Below, piece after piece: positions 45,741 to 58,247 of a stretch of DNA of 64,000 bases (positions are counted from its first letter, which is position 1; the number at the start of each line of letters is the position of its first letter). The notes below the pieces were generated by a model. It ran no database searches. It was not told the origin of the DNA and saw nothing but the letters and a program-made list of their open reading frames with translations. The position numbers and the translations under genes were made by a program. The stretch is from assembly GCF_910592395.1 (NCBI RefSeq), contig NC_088314.1, positions 3,658,001 through 3,722,000 of the forward strand. The letters are read 5' to 3'. Source of the stretch: Lineus longissimus (lineage: Eukaryota; Nemertea; Pilidiophora; Heteronemertea; Lineidae).

Positions 45741-45877
45741 GTGTGACTTGTATTACTTTTTTGTGCTTTCATGTGCGAGTGTCTCAATGAGACCTGAGAT
45801 ACATGTATGACCCAGAAGTATTAAGGTAGCAGGAAGGGTTGGGCGTTTGTGGTTTTTGAGTCTGAGGGGGTTGGTGT

Positions 45878-45958
45878 CTGTTGACTGTGCTTTAAGAGAG
45901 ACTGGCATGGCGCCAGAGACTGGCATGGCGCCAGTCTCTCTTAAAGCACAGTCAACAG
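45878..45958. repeat. Perfect hairpin with nested direct repeat
   Basis: Arms of 29 bases starting CTGTTGACTGTGCTTTAAGA are exact inverted repeats around a 23-base centre. The centre contains a second copy of AGAGACTGGCATGGCGCCAG, so a 20-base direct repeat lies inside the hairpin. No coding context; possibly the remains of a foldback element or a palindrome made by replication slippage. Confidence 0.75.
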
Positions 45959-46544
45959 GCATTTGGTCTCAGTATTTGGGTAAGTACAGAATCAAGCCAG
46001 CTCAGAGAGCAATGATTGAACGATGCTGTGGACAAGTCCAAGGATACTGCATCAGTCACGACCAACTTCTCATCAGAAAGCGTCACCACCAGCATATTCA
46101 ATGTTCAGTTCCAACCTGCACCAGTCCAATGCACGCCTGTCATGGTCAGCAGTGGTCAGCTTAGTGCGATATGGAACATTCTTCCGAAGCGAGGGAAGTC
46201 TGCTCATTAGCATATCTCGCGCACTGCTCTTTCTGGTCAAACATCGTAGTGAAATCGTAATGGAAAACGTCTGGCTTTCCGCCAGACTAATAAGTGAAGA
46301 ACTAATAGGTAAAGAACTTCTACTTGCGCGAGACTGCTGTGATGAAATTATCATTGCAGAGACTCCGGTGACGTACACATATATTTTTTACGATCAAAAA
46401 TGCCCTCAAAAGACGACATGGAATGATTATTTTATTGATATTTCCAACTATATACCTTCCAATTATCAATTTGGAACGACTTTAGAATTCCCGATCGGAA
46501 GTATAGGTCTAAGGGGCGAATGAATACCGAATAATGAACAAGTA

Positions 46545-46566
46545 GCCTAACCCTAACCCTAACCCT
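46545..46566. repeat. Short interstitial telomere-like repeat
   Basis: Three CCTAAC/CCCTAA units in a row, the TTAGGG telomere repeat of many animals read on this strand. Too short for a telomere; it may be a double-strand-break repair scar or chance. Confidence 0.6.
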
Positions 46567-47087
46567 TTAAACCGATTCACAACTTACATAGTGCGGAGGA
46601 ACATCCGATCGGTAATTCTAAAGTTTAGCCATCAATTTATACAAATAGATCGGCGTTAGGTCGCATGCTTTTCTTTCCTGGTGACACTATTAACCAAAAT
46701 AGTTGCAACCCCGTAAATGCGCTATAAGTCCAATAATAAGTGACGGTGACCCGTTATAAATGTTTCGCCAGCTTCGCTTTTTTGCCGCTACGCGGCGCTT
46801 TGGGCCATTGCGTCTAGTACAATGCATGTTGACTGATCGTAGATTGCGGTCGATGCTGACTTATGTGGAGACTGGCATTTACAATAGCCGTTTTTACAGT
46901 CGTGCAGCGCGCGTTCATGCTTGCTGGATGCTGTTCCTTCATGCCATGGTAGAAGACTCCAGTGGACAAAATGACATATAAGGCATTTACTTGGTGACAA
47001 ATACAACCCATAACATGTATTGAACTGCTTGGAATCCGCATTATCTTATGATATTGAAACCTTCCTGTCTTGCAGAAACGACAAAAG

Positions 47088-48983
47088 ATGGCTGGCAAAC
47101 AAGTGGTGCCCGTGATTTCCAAAGAGATTACCATCGACGGCGAGCTATATAGTTTGGAGATTGTTCCCAAAGCTTCAACCCAATTGGTCGTGAAGCAGAG
47201 GAATGCATTGTCTGCTGATCTTGATCTACCAGGACTGGTAGAGGATCTACAGAAACTTGGTAGTTTTGTCAGAGTTGCCTTCTACGGTGTTACCGGACAC
47301 ACTCAACTGCAGATCAAGGTCCAAAAACTTGGGTTTACTGTTGCAAAACTGTGCCAGGAGTCTGACATAACGGTCGTCCTTTTCAAGAAGGCTTGCACGG
47401 AAGTAATCGACACTCTCCAATCGACCTATGAATACCTTCTGGATGGCTTCGAGGATATTGCCGTTGATAACCTGAAGGCGTTAGCAGAGGTAGCTAAGAA
47501 GATGGCCGACGCTTCTGATAAGCTGACGAATGAGTTTAAAACGGCTACTGGTATGGTCGAAGCCACTCTCGAAGACACTATGACTGAGAAAGGGAATCAA
47601 GAGAATGAGAAGAAGAAGGCCCAGGACAAGCAAAAGGAGGAGGAAACGAAAGCAGAGCAAGAGAAGATAAAGCAGAAAGGCGCAGAAGAGGCCGAAGCGT
47701 GCAAGCGAGCAGAGTATTCGTCATCTGCGAGGAGAGAAGATCAAGCTGAATCCAACCTAAATGAAGCGATGAGGGTCAACCGTGATAGGTCCTTCTTCGA
47801 CCGTATTTTCCGATCGATGAATGGGGAAATCTGTCAAAAACGTGACATACTTAAGGAAGCGAGGGAAGAACGTCTTAAGACCCTTCGAGAGATCGATAGA
47901 CAGAGAGAGGAGAAGCTTAAAGCCACACTCGAGCTTAAGAACTGTGTCTTGAGGATGCAGCAAGCTAAGGCCGGGGAAAGTCTCTCCGAGGCCGCCATTA
48001 ACGCACTCCACGGTGCTCAAAGTGCCTTGAAAGCGATCACAGTCATTATGATACAGGCGTCAAAGTTCTGGAGACTTATGCATGAACATTGTAAGCAGAT
48101 GGGCAACGAACAGATGGTCGACAAGATCGAGAAGCAGATGAACAAACCGGAAGCGATAAGGTTGAAGCTGTGGGGATCGAAGCCGTTTATAAAAGAAGGC
48201 GTGCAGTGTTATGCAAAGTAAGTATTGTTGTACAGGGTCATTCAAGGTGTTTCTCAGCCTTTGCATCGTCTATTTATGCAACGTCTCCGCATCGTTCTTC
48301 TTCGCTAACCCCTTGAAACTTGGTAATCATTCGCCCGAGTTTCGAAAGTAGCGAGAATGTTTAGAAAAGTCACACCAACCGTTAAGAAACTCGACCAACA
48401 ATTGGTATTTCAGGGAATAAAATGATGTAGACTGGTAAGCTACGGGAGATACAGATTCATCACAGTAAATCTGCCTCTCCCGCCGGCAACATTATTCTGT
48501 GTCAATGACGCAGAACTATGCTGAGTATTCGCGTTGTCAACTTAAATAAGAGGATTACTGTCGCTGTCGCTTTATCAGGAACGCGGTTCAACTACGAATT
48601 GACATCAGAAATCATGTGAGAATTGACCAGCTCAATGTTGAAATCTCACATACTGATCCGATGATCAAACGAACAAACAAAAAATTGCGCATAACAACTT
48701 ATAACATCATATATTGTGTTATCTTTATTTCAGATGGGTCGCCCTTGAAGACGTTTGCACAACCTACCGGGATCAGATCAGGGGAGTGGAGGGCCAATTG
48801 TACACGTATCTGAAAGAGAACCCCACAACGGAAGAGGCAAGGCAAGAGGTCCCGGCGATGGCGATGGCTCTGAAGGACGATTTGGAAAAGGCTATCGCAA
48901 AGATGAACAAGGAGGCTATCGAGGATAAGAAGGAAATGAATAAGGCAAGCAAGGAAACTGAGGAAGAGAAGGAAACAGATTAA
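47088..48983 (+). CDS. Alpha-helical coiled-coil protein, unnamed family, two exons
   Basis: Coding exons 47088-48217 and 48734-48983 (AA/GTAAGT donor, TTTATTTCAG acceptor) join to 459 residues. The ATG follows a good acceptor (CTTGCAG, ending 47075), so a leader intron is likely. An N-terminal mixed region (1-60) is followed by predicted long helices (about 75-160), a charged Glu/Lys coiled coil (165-230), F-F-D-R-I-F-R-S-M (236-244), a second charged coil (250-283), a less charged helix with A-L-K-A-I-T-V-I-M-I-Q-A-S-K-F-W (313-328), an aromatic W-V-A-L-E-D-V-C segment across the exon junction, and an acidic/lysine tail. I see no signal peptide and no certain membrane anchor. Its plan resembles a family of uncharacterised helical proteins in aquatic animals; a function cannot be assigned. 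Possible relation to helical membrane-acting proteins is speculation. Confidence 0.85.
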
Positions 48984-49366
48984 AACTGCGGGAAGGCTTC
49001 GGAAAGTTATAGGACACGTGCATATTCATTATAGTGTCTCATCTTGACTCTCGGCAATGCTTTCATGTGCTTACATGTACGTTAGCTTTCAGACAATGTG
49101 CGTCAAGCACGCAGTCGAGATATACATACTTATATACGGGGAACCTCTGAAAATTCAGAGAGTACAGAGCCTACGTGTATTACGCAGGTTAAAAATGGAT
49201 GCTTAGGTCAGGTTTCAGTGTCAGCTTGGTATTGGTCATCCTGAGGAAATCAGGGGTTAATGTTTATTTTTGGAGAATTAGATGGTCTCAATTGACAGCA
49301 ATTTTTCACTTGGAAATTTTTACTAAAAAACGAGTTTCTGTATATGCTCATTGTTAAATTAGAACC

Positions 49367-49372
49367 AATAAA
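49367..49372 (+). terminator. Poly(A) signal of the helical protein gene
   Basis: AATAAA about 385 bases after the stop, with a TTTTTGTGTGTCTATCAGTT stretch 20 bases further on that fits a GU-rich downstream element. Confidence 0.65.
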
Positions 49373-49406
49373 GCTTGACAATCGTATACTTTTTGTGTGT
49401 CTATCA

Positions 49407-49822
49407 GTTTTGTCCGTCTGACGCAAAAGAATTCTTTCAAGGACTGCAGGTCCCCAGGACAGTCAATTGATGGAAATGAAATGACCACTGGGATATTAAC
49501 TTTTCCTCAATGTGAACAAATACCTTTTAATGATCGCGACGTAAATGATAACCAATTTATGAAGACGAGATACGCTGCATGGCGTGATCCAGGAAACGGA
49601 AAAGAGGGGTCGGCGTGCACTGCCATCAAAATTGCAGGTGTGTTCCAAAAGATTTTCATGAAATACGGGCCACTTGGATCACAGGCACACTATGTGGCAA
49701 CGCACAATGACCCCTGGGTAAACGAGGTTGCGTCAGATACGATATGTGGTGTGAAGAACACTCCCACTCCCAGGTGGCGCCGACTGCCACTGGAGAACCC
49801 ATACTCCAAGCCTCGCCATTAG
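49407..49822 (+). CDS. Doubtful open frame of about 139 codons
   Basis: The frame is open from after the CTATCAG at 49401-49407 to TAG at 49822; the first in-frame ATG is at 49481. The translation has balanced composition, including G-N-G-K-E-G-S-A-C-T-A-I-K-I-A-G-V-F, and a basic end (PRWRRLPLENPYSKPRH), but no family I recognise. It starts in the 3'-processing region of the previous gene. A frame of this length is expected a few times by chance in a window of this size. It is either a small gene or last exon, or noise. Confidence 0.2.
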
Positions 49823-49829
49823 TATCAGT

Positions 49830-51425
49830 TGTCAAGTGATACTTACACCGTGTACTGACTTATATTCATCAGATGCAGGCGCACTACATTTCGGTTTTTC
49901 CGGTAATCATGTGCCAAAGTGTGGGAGAGGTTTTTGGCCTCTTCCGATTGGTCTCTTCCGGTATAAAAGGCAAATGCAGCGAGTCCTCTCATTGTGAGAT
50001 TGGTGTGTACATGTTGAACGAGTGACACGAATTTGAAAATGACGACACGTGATATATAATAACTTAGTTTATATATTTTATCAGCAGTATAAGGCAGAAG
50101 ACAAAATACACCGACGTAAAAAAATAAATACCGGTAACAGCCTTTAGATGCTATCACAGTTTAACAAAACTTTCAAACGTTTAGATATAAGATAACATCA
50201 CAGACCAACAACCAATCAGGGCAGTCGGCAACAATTTTAACAGCAAGAATGGTGACGCTTACGATGTATAACCTTTACGGTGTGTTCCATTCTGAAAATA
50301 AGGCCGGATGCACAGTTTGCCCCTCCTGCCCTCTGCGCCCTGTAGACCTGTGGCTCACTGGAAATGCTCGCCATACATGTACGTATCTTTACAGGTGGCA
50401 GCACGGTATTGTAAATGAATGTTTACCGGAAGAAAAATTAAACATCCTCGAAGGTTTTTTTAAATTCCATTTTGCTGGAAAACCTCTTCGGATCTTCTTT
50501 TTCGTGTTCTATCGGTGTTGGCCCAAACAAGATTAAAGGCTTTCAAGACCTTATATTTTTAGCTTTTAATATTTTTAATAGATTTTAATATTTTAAGAGT
50601 GTACACGAACGAACAAATGGATAATTAGTTCACGATCTCTCTGTCAAGAAACCTTATTTGCCTGCCACAGAAAAAAAATATCTCTAATCTGACAACCAGG
50701 TGTCTAGAGTTGAAATCTAATATAATGGGAGTTGAATTTTGATACACCCCTTAGACATATGTGAGGCGCTTCCTGGTTTGTTCATCCGTGATGAACTGAC
50801 CAATCAGAGCTTTCGATATGTGAGCTACGGTTTTCTCTACATTACAACCATGGGAATGATTGATGGGGTCACACATGACTATCAACACTTACTTTTTAAA
50901 TACGTGCTACCCTGTGCTACCCTCAATTCATGTGACTTTAGCACCAGATTAGAAAATATTCACGTTCTAAATTCCATAAATGTTTTATGATATAAATACA
51001 TATATGGGATGAGTTGGCAATAGCAATGATACAGGTCATATCGGTTTCATTATTTCGGTTCTTCGTACAGTCCTATTAAATGAAGAGACGTCATAGAACT
51101 GGAGGATCACAACCGATAATTCGCCATGATAAACCTGCACCCTTTCGTTCCTTTTCTATACCCCATTGCATGCGGTAGGCAAGGGGTGTTTCTAAGCCGG
51201 TTTCGCCGGCCGCATAAACTACTAGGCAACGCCTCCATCCGATTGTTGGTCTACCGGGCCTAATCTGAAAGGCCATATTTGTGCTTCGACGCTCTACAAA
51301 AGTGATCTTTCTCCCTGATATGAGATCTTAAATATTTTGAATTGGATATGAAAATCCTAAAACATGAGATACGCTAAGTGTAAAGTTTAAAGGCAAAGAT
51401 ATCATATTGACTTGATCTGTAGTCT
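49830..51425. other. Intergenic, no gene seen
   Basis: Short motif-free frames only. It holds the 3' ends of two convergent genes (helical protein on plus, ankyrin protein on minus), so UTR sequence is likely on both sides. Confidence 0.45.
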
Positions 51426-51429
51426 GTTG

Positions 51430-53370
51430 TCACATCCAGCGTTCGTTGCCCCAAAGTTTTGACTTGAATTTATCCTCATCTACACATAGACTAGTATCCC
51501 AGTCCACTTCGTCCTCAGAGGGTGTTGGCGTGGACAGCTCACTCTGGCAGTACAATGCGGAGCTTGAGAAGTACCTCATGGGCACATCTTGCTGAGGTCT
51601 CCCTCGGTTCCTTTCCGAAATTGGCGGTCTTTCTGACGCATGATAAACAGGTCCATAGTCATGCGCAGCCTGAAACCCACTACAGCGCCGCGTAGCGGGT
51701 GGATACGTTTGTTGTTGCAATCTTGCCCCAAGGTTGTAATCGATGGGCGGTACAGACGATCTTCGGACGAGTGTGTGGTGGTCTTCAGATCTTGGTTTCT
51801 GATTGTAAGAATGTTTCCTTATTGGGAAATCATGACAGTTCCCCACAACGACAGTTGATTCTGGAATAATGTCTTTTGTGTCTCCGTTTACGGTCGGCGT
51901 TTTATAATCTGAAAGATGAAGAAGCGGATAAGTCAACGGATCAATGAGAATACACTGGCCTTCCATTAGACTGGTGCCACGCCCATTGCATAAAAACTCG
52001 CCCTGTGATGATTCGTAGTGCGCAGGCATGATCTTTTTCGCAAACAGGAAGCTGTTTTATTGATCAAATGAACACTTCCAAGGACTCAAAATATCCCTAG
52101 ACCGGCAAGCGACACTATTTTTCATTGCTAATAAACACAAACATGTTTTGACCACAAAGATAACTGAACACAACGACGTTGCCAAAAGAGGTAACGCATT
52201 ATTTTTCATTAGTGAATGCCCTCGGCATGGCAGTTAACCACATTTTTGTGTTTTCTACAGTGAAATGCGTGAAAAAGGAACAGGAAGAAAATTAGCCATA
52301 CCTGATTTTATAAAACTCCATAAATATTTGACAACCTCATATCGGCGATTCTGCACAGCTTCTCTCATGACGTCATTACCTTGGTCGTTCCTGCTACGGG
52401 TGTTGGCGCCACCTTCTACAAGTCGCATGGTCGCCTTGAGGCACCCTCGGTAGGCTGCCAAATGACAGGGCGTGTCCCCGCTGGAGGTCCGGGCGTCAAC
52501 ATTGGCACCATTCGCTAGTAATATGCTGAAATGAAGGAGGTGGGTTAAGATTAGCTTGCATATCATTGGGTGATCATAGGCCTACAGTGTGTACTATAAC
52601 TCACGATCATACACCACGATCATTATCTGATTATGAGGTTAAACGCAAACGTGGGTAACTCTGAAAACAGGGGAAACTTCACCCAAACCAACATGTTGAT
52701 AGTTCGAGAGAAATCCTACCCACATCGGAAGCTCTAGAAACGGATAACGGACATTTTAAAGAAAGACTCCAGAAAGAGCTAACGCACATTGATTAGCAGC
52801 TCTAAACACTTCGTTAGAACTCGAGAAACAGCTACATGCAGTCTATATTTACGATCATACCACAGAAAAAGTTACGCTAATTTCAAAATACGACTCCAGA
52901 AAGTGAAAGATATTCTAGAAACAGCTGGTTGCAAGATATTGTTGTGACGGGTCTTCAAAACCTTACGCTTAGACCATTTGGTGACAGCTGTGGGATCCTG
53001 GTGACAGCTGTGGGATCCAAACAGAAACCAACCACGAACTAAAGATAGGTCGTTAGAATACTCACTCTACTATATGGTCATGTCCGTTATCCGCCGCCGC
53101 GTGGAGAGCCGTCCCTCCCCAAATAGTCGATGCCCCCACACTCGCTCCCAGCAGCAATAACACCCTGACCAAGTCCTCGAATCCCTTCGCCGCTGCCCAA
53201 TAGAGCGGGGTACCATCCTGAGATTCGCCCTGGTATTCCAAATCAGAGTAGTCTGCCTTCGTTAGTTTTTCGTTTGCTAACTGTTGTCGGCCCATCTTGA
53301 TAGCCTCCAACAGAGGCTCCGACGTACTTCCATGGTTTCTAAACATTTGCTGGTCTTCTATTAGGCCCAT
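51430..53370 (-). CDS. Ankyrin-repeat protein, three exons
   Basis: Exons 53066-53370, 52302-52525 and 51430-51908 on the minus strand join in phase (GA/GTGAGT to TTTCAG/C, then G/GTATGG to TTTCAG/AT) into 335 residues. About four ankyrin repeats cover residues 50-175. The first is D-G-T-P-L-Y-W-A-A-A-K-G-F-E-D-L-V-R-V-L-L; the second is G-T-A-L-H-A-A-A-D-N-G-H-D-H-I-V, which crosses the exon junction as I-V-D-I-L-L-A-N-G-A-N-V; then come a T-P-C-H-L-A-A repeat and a degenerate V-V-K-Y-L-W one. The remaining about 160 residues are polar, Ser/Pro/Arg/Tyr-rich and probably disordered, ending in an acidic D-E-D-K-F-K-S-K-L-W-G-N. Ankyrin repeats bind proteins; the partner is unknown. The exon junction that restores an ankyrin repeat is strong support for the model. 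Confidence 0.87.
52979..53018. repeat. Exact 20-bp tandem duplication in an intron
   Basis: TGGTGACAGCTGTGGGATCC occurs twice head-to-tail just before the 3' border of exon 1 of the ankyrin gene, within its first intron. It is probably a recent slippage event. Confidence 0.85.
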
Positions 53371-53399
53371 GTATCAAAATATTCCCTTCGCTACTTGTT

Positions 53400-53915
53400 T
53401 CAGTTTAGCCTACTGCTTCCTGGTCTGTGATAACTCTAGCATGTTCGAGTGAGATATGTCAGATTTATACCCAACGCTTGTTTATTCATGTAGCGAGGGA
53501 ATTCCCGACCGATTGCAGTATCGCCCAATAAAAACGCTCCAGATAAATTCCATGTACATACAGTCCGCAATATGTCATTGATATTATTTTCAAAGCCAAT
53601 AGCACAACAAGTAGGTCAATGACGTCACTATTTTTCAAGATACTGGCACAGCACTGCACGATTGTTACGTATTCTTCTCAGAGAAGACTCATTATAATGA
53701 GGTAAAAACCTTATTTGGTTAATCCGTCATAGTCATAGGAGCTTATTCTTCATATTCTTTGTTCGATTTTATCTTTCTGAAAATTGGTATTTTCGACATG
53801 ATCGAAACCAACGCTGGTGCGTCATGCGATAGACCTATATTTTATTTTCATGTTATAACTTGATCCTTCAAAGCCTACTGGCGTATAAAGTTCAAACCTA
53901 GGCAATACTATTACG
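53400..53915. other. Upstream region of the ankyrin gene
   Basis: No coding exon seen. It should contain the promoter of the minus-strand ankyrin gene, but I recognise no specific site. Confidence 0.4.
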
Positions 53916-53929
53916 GACCCCCTCGGGAC

Positions 53930-54073
53930 TTACAGGTACTGTCCTTAATAGAGAGGTGTCCTGATTAGAGAGGTCAAATTGAAGGGGAACAACCAATTTA
54001 GGACGAAAACTAGTGTCTTTGATAGAGAGGTTGTCCTTAAGAGAGAGGTGTCAACTAAGGGAGGTTCCACTGT
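53930..54073. mobile_element. Truncated pogo/Tigger-like element
   Basis: The right end reads GGGAGGTTCCACTGTA, the inverse of a CAGTGGAACCTCCC terminus, and is preceded by repeated GAGAGGTGTC and GAGAGGTTGTCC words typical of the inner ends of such elements. No matching left terminus is visible, so it is a fragment. Confidence 0.6.
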
Positions 54074-54079
54074 ATTTCA

Positions 54080-57000
54080 AGAAAAAAAGTATAGTGGTAG
54101 TAAAAAAATCAGGCCTGGCCCAATTGACACACGGTCATTATCTTTAAACAAATCCCGTTTGCACCTAGAGCTAAATTCCCATTCAGCCTTATAATAGGGT
54201 CATCAGGGCCAGTCTTGAAAACATCGATCCCCACGAACAGCTTTCAGGGTGGTCAATAGGCCTAGACGCACAAGGGCAAATAAACGATTTGGTTTAGTCG
54301 AAATCATTATTTGGTAATTTGCAAATACTTCCGATCGGCAGTGTTGTGCTCTTGACAAGGGATTGTCTATCTTATTGCGGACTACTTGATGTCGTGATGT
54401 TGCTCGGTGATGCGAGCTCGCAGTATTTCGCCCGGCGTGTTTTCTTGGTACGCAATGTGCTTGGAAATCCGTTCAGGTTCCAGACAATGTTGTATCATCC
54501 CGATCTTCCTCCCCGCCAAACTTGTACACTACTTCAATTTATCACCTTTTCCTTGAGTCGTAGACCGACACGCTTCCTCGTAGTTCTCTCCTTGGCTGAT
54601 GATGATTAATATAATAGACAAACCGGATAATTTGAGCATCCGCCCCTCGATCCGCCCCCGCCTCTCAGTGTCAATATGGGTTAATTTCTAAAGAGGGGCC
54701 TACCAAGAACAGAATGAGACTCGGTCTAGCTTTAAACAAATATGTCTTTGTTATTGATATTTTATCACCGTTTAGCCATCTTGGTTGACCAGCTGAAAGA
54801 TTTTGTCGTATAAACACGACTTATAGACATATATACTGTAAATCATCCTCCAGTAGCAGGCCTTTTGATCTCTCTTAAAAGTGTATTTTTGGAGTGATTC
54901 AAAGGCCTGCTTTGAGAGGATATTGATATATGAGTTCAAATATCCAGGTTTTTCCTGGAGGGTTGTGACTTTGTGCTACACCTTATCGTGGAAGCAGTAT
55001 TTTTCTCGCTTTTCCCTTTCCAATCAGTTCAAAAGAAAATGAAGATATTTGCTAAATAACTCTCTTTCGAAACAACGTTCACGTGGCATTGCCACGATAA
55101 TATAAAATCGGCAAATAATCAGCGTGCGCGTGCGAATTGGTACGACTTGTACGAAAGGGAATCAAGCAAGTCGTTAGAGTCGTAATCTCAGTTAACCCAT
55201 GAGTTGTTGGTAAGACATTCACCCTGTTTCCCAAATGTCGATAATTGGACACTAGGCCCGGTTTACCCCTCTCATTTTCTTTTCCTTTGAGCGAGTCCCA
55301 GGCCCTGGCTATCAAAATTCTTGGAAACGCAAGGGACCTTCCTGTTCCCCACAGTAAAATTGATGTCCAATGCCCAATGCCCTAATTTTCAAGTGATATA
55401 CATTTTAACAATGATATTAGCTTCCTGACCTGATTTGAGAAATCCCCTGCAGATCATTGCAAGAATGTTTCATTTAGTTGTAATATTGGATGGATATTGG
55501 GTATATTCTTTCTCAACTTGGACTCGACTGGCAGGACACAGGAAATTGCCTTGAGAATGACGGACGTACAGACCAATGCCCTTCCTTTGCTTAAAATAAG
55601 TTTGTCTAACATCCATTTTCATTCGCAACTTTATAATCAGCTGGTCAAATCAAAGGTGGACCTATTCGTGTGTATCAGATCTGTGGTGAACTGTCGGGAT
55701 CCAAAAACCTCGTAGAGATGCGAATCCAACTGAACCTTCATCGGCATGGCTCTGAAATTTGGCTGACAATGTCAGCAGGGACCGCGTGCTTTTCATGTGA
55801 ATGATGGATGATACTTCGTCATCAATTTTACGCAGTCATAATCACATGACCTCGCTCGTCTCACGTGGCCATGCTCTATATCCTCAGATTATCTTTGGAC
55901 CTAATTATAAACAATTGCTGACCTTAGTAATATCAGCCTACAAAATGTGCATGTACGTAAGTATGTTATATTGAATTGTGCAAGAATTCTTACTAGTTTT
56001 GCATCAACGAGAGATGACCAGTATGAGGTTTAAATTTTCAACAAGCTTCCGTCAATTTGCGATCAGGACAGGGTCTCGACAACAACACTCGATTCGTCGT
56101 CAAAATAAACTCATGAAGAAAGTACATTGTAAATGTAAACACAAAACATGCGATCTGATGACGTCATGTGTCTTTTTGTGTCCTCTTTTTCTTGTTTGCC
56201 TGCGTTTCCAAAAACATGAAAAACGCACAATGAATGCAATAAAAAGAAATTTAGGTCAAGCCATGTAAGAGCGTCATCAGACGCCACGGTTCATTCATTG
56301 ATCGAATGCCTATAAACCGCTCTCAACAGCAAATGACAGGCGTATTTAAAATACATGTAGGAAAAAAACGAGTCAAAATATCAACATAGCGCCGGAAATA
56401 ATGGCAGTGGGCTGTAGGTGTTCCGTGCATACTTCGCATCACTTCGCTTTCCGAGTATATAATGTGTTATTCTTTGTTGGCCTAGTAGTTGGGGGAAAAT
56501 AAGTCACATATCCAGCGAATAGCCCATTGCCAGCGCTTATCATAGTCGGTAAGGAACAATCTAACATAACATGCGTATCCTGGAAAGGGTCAAGCCTGAG
56601 GAAAGGATTACCCAAAGATCGGACTAAGAAGGATAGGAAGCGGCCATTCGTCCTATACTACATGTTAGTTCAATGTCTGGCGTCAGAAGCAATAGGTAGT
56701 TTTCGCAAAACCCCAAAACGTCAACTCAAACGCCTATCCAATTGTTCTACATAGTTATTGGTAGATCGAACAATGGGATAGGCGTTCACGTTCGCGTTTC
56801 GCGGGATTTGCAAAAACTCCGTTTCATACATGCAACGACTGTACGTGTGGGGTCGAACTATGAGAGGGTTTCGCCCCTCGACCTTTTAAACATTTTACTC
56901 CGTATCACATATACTGGCATCCCTTTTTTGTTATGCACTATTTCCACACTCGTTTTACTTCACACATAAATATCGAAGGTAAGAGAGCATTAACCGATAC

Positions 57001-58180
57001 CGATATCGTTAAAATCGGACGGCACAACTGTATGAAAATGACAGACATGTACTTTATGATTAATAAAAAGTTCGTTTTTCCAAGAACTCCGTTGACCATG
57101 AGTATGTCAATCATCTCTCAACTATAACCTTTAGTTAAGTGAAACACTGAGAGGTATTCCCGTGCGGGGATATAGGTCAACTTTTTACTCACACTCGCCC
57201 TCGATGCGTATAGATACTATAAAATTATACGGTTATCAAGAAAAGAGTACAGACAAAGTCGCCCACGGGTCTGACTCCTGACAATTCCCGATGGTTGATG
57301 AATTGAGCAAATGGCCTTAATAACGTGATGTATTATAACAGCCACAGTATATTGAGTTATTTGCGATACCCTTTAGTTTCAGTCGCAGTATATAGGCCTA
57401 TAGACCGAACCCGGCCCGCCCCATTAAGCGTATAGCGGGCTAGTCGCAGGAACCCACTGGGCAAACCCCGAGGACTTGAGTTTCAGTCGCAGGAACCCAA
57501 TACCCCTAACATATCTTTTTTAAGCAAAAAAGAGCAATGCTGCAGGCTATACGTCTTGCGGTTTAGCTGTACAATACAATGTACATGAATCATAGAAAAT
57601 GTTAAGAGGTTGTCATTTTGATGATATATACACCTGTAAATAACAAAAAATGAGTCCAGTCAGCTTTGGTGTGCTTTCTGATAGCGATAGAACATACTAA
57701 GTAGATCTTGATATCGAATCTCATAGCTTCTAGATCTTTAAAATCCCCTGAGCTTTCCGTATAGGGGTCGTGTTCCGTCCATAACAATGTACTTGGGCAT
57801 GCACACGCAAATGCCTTTCTGTTGAAAAAAGCAACAGCATTCACGAAACATCCTCCTTTTCCATAATGTGCTCTTCTTCTTACTCAGTCAACGTCAAACG
57901 CTTTTGCACTCGATCGCGTACACTCGGTAAGGGTCTTAAAGGTCGTCATGAGTCTATCTTCGACTTGTGTTTAGGGCGTTGCTCAAGAAAACCATGTGAT
58001 AAAATAGTCAACGCTGCATTTCCTTTACAAGATTTTATATTAAAACATTTGTACATCCTTTATTATACATTTTTACATTACATGAACAGGGAATCTTCCC
58101 AACGAGGTATGAAGCACTGGAAAAGTCAACATTTGGCAATGCTGACATATGTAGATTTATTACATGCAGAGTATATGTAG
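54080..58180. other. Intergenic, no gene seen
   Basis: About 4 kb with only short frames. An imperfect hairpin (AGCAGGCCTTT with inverse AAAGGCCTGCT) lies at about 54855-54910. No linked exons, RNA genes or transposon pairs recognised. Confidence 0.45.
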
Positions 58181-58183
58181 TAT

Positions 58184-58189
58184 TTTATT
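58184..58189 (-). terminator. Poly(A) signal of the homeobox gene
   Basis: AATAAA on the minus strand about 60 bases after the stop codon at 58248; a second one lies at 58156-58161. Confidence 0.6.
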
Positions 58190-58247
58190 CAGGGTAGTCA
58201 TCGAGGGTGAAATGTTGATGATAATGTACCGAACAATAGGCCTAGTT

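Larger units (their letters stand above)
44380..47075. other. Intergenic, with small repeats; no gene seen
   Basis: Contains the dispersed repeat copy at 45669, the hairpin at 45878 and a telomere-like run at 46545. Overlapping frames at 45847-46523 (up to 166 codons) have no motif I recognise and share the same DNA in several frames, so I do not call a gene. A leader exon of the 47088 gene may be in here. Confidence 0.4.

Noticed and set aside
46016-46523. Overlapping plus-strand frames up to 166 codons, one of them Cys-rich
   Set aside because: Several frames compete over the same DNA, none has a recognisable motif, splice support or poly(A) signal, and the region carries a hairpin and repeats.
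46545-46566. CCCTAA run as a chromosome end
   Set aside because: Only three units, with genes continuing on both sides.
47070-47087. Six extra codons before the helical protein ATG
   Set aside because: They begin at a TTG and cross a good splice acceptor (CTTGCAG), so they are intron and leader sequence.
54850-54915. Imperfect hairpin AGCAGGCCTTT...AAAGGCCTGCT
   Set aside because: Arms are short with mismatches, and AGGCCT words are frequent throughout this genome, so chance is likely.
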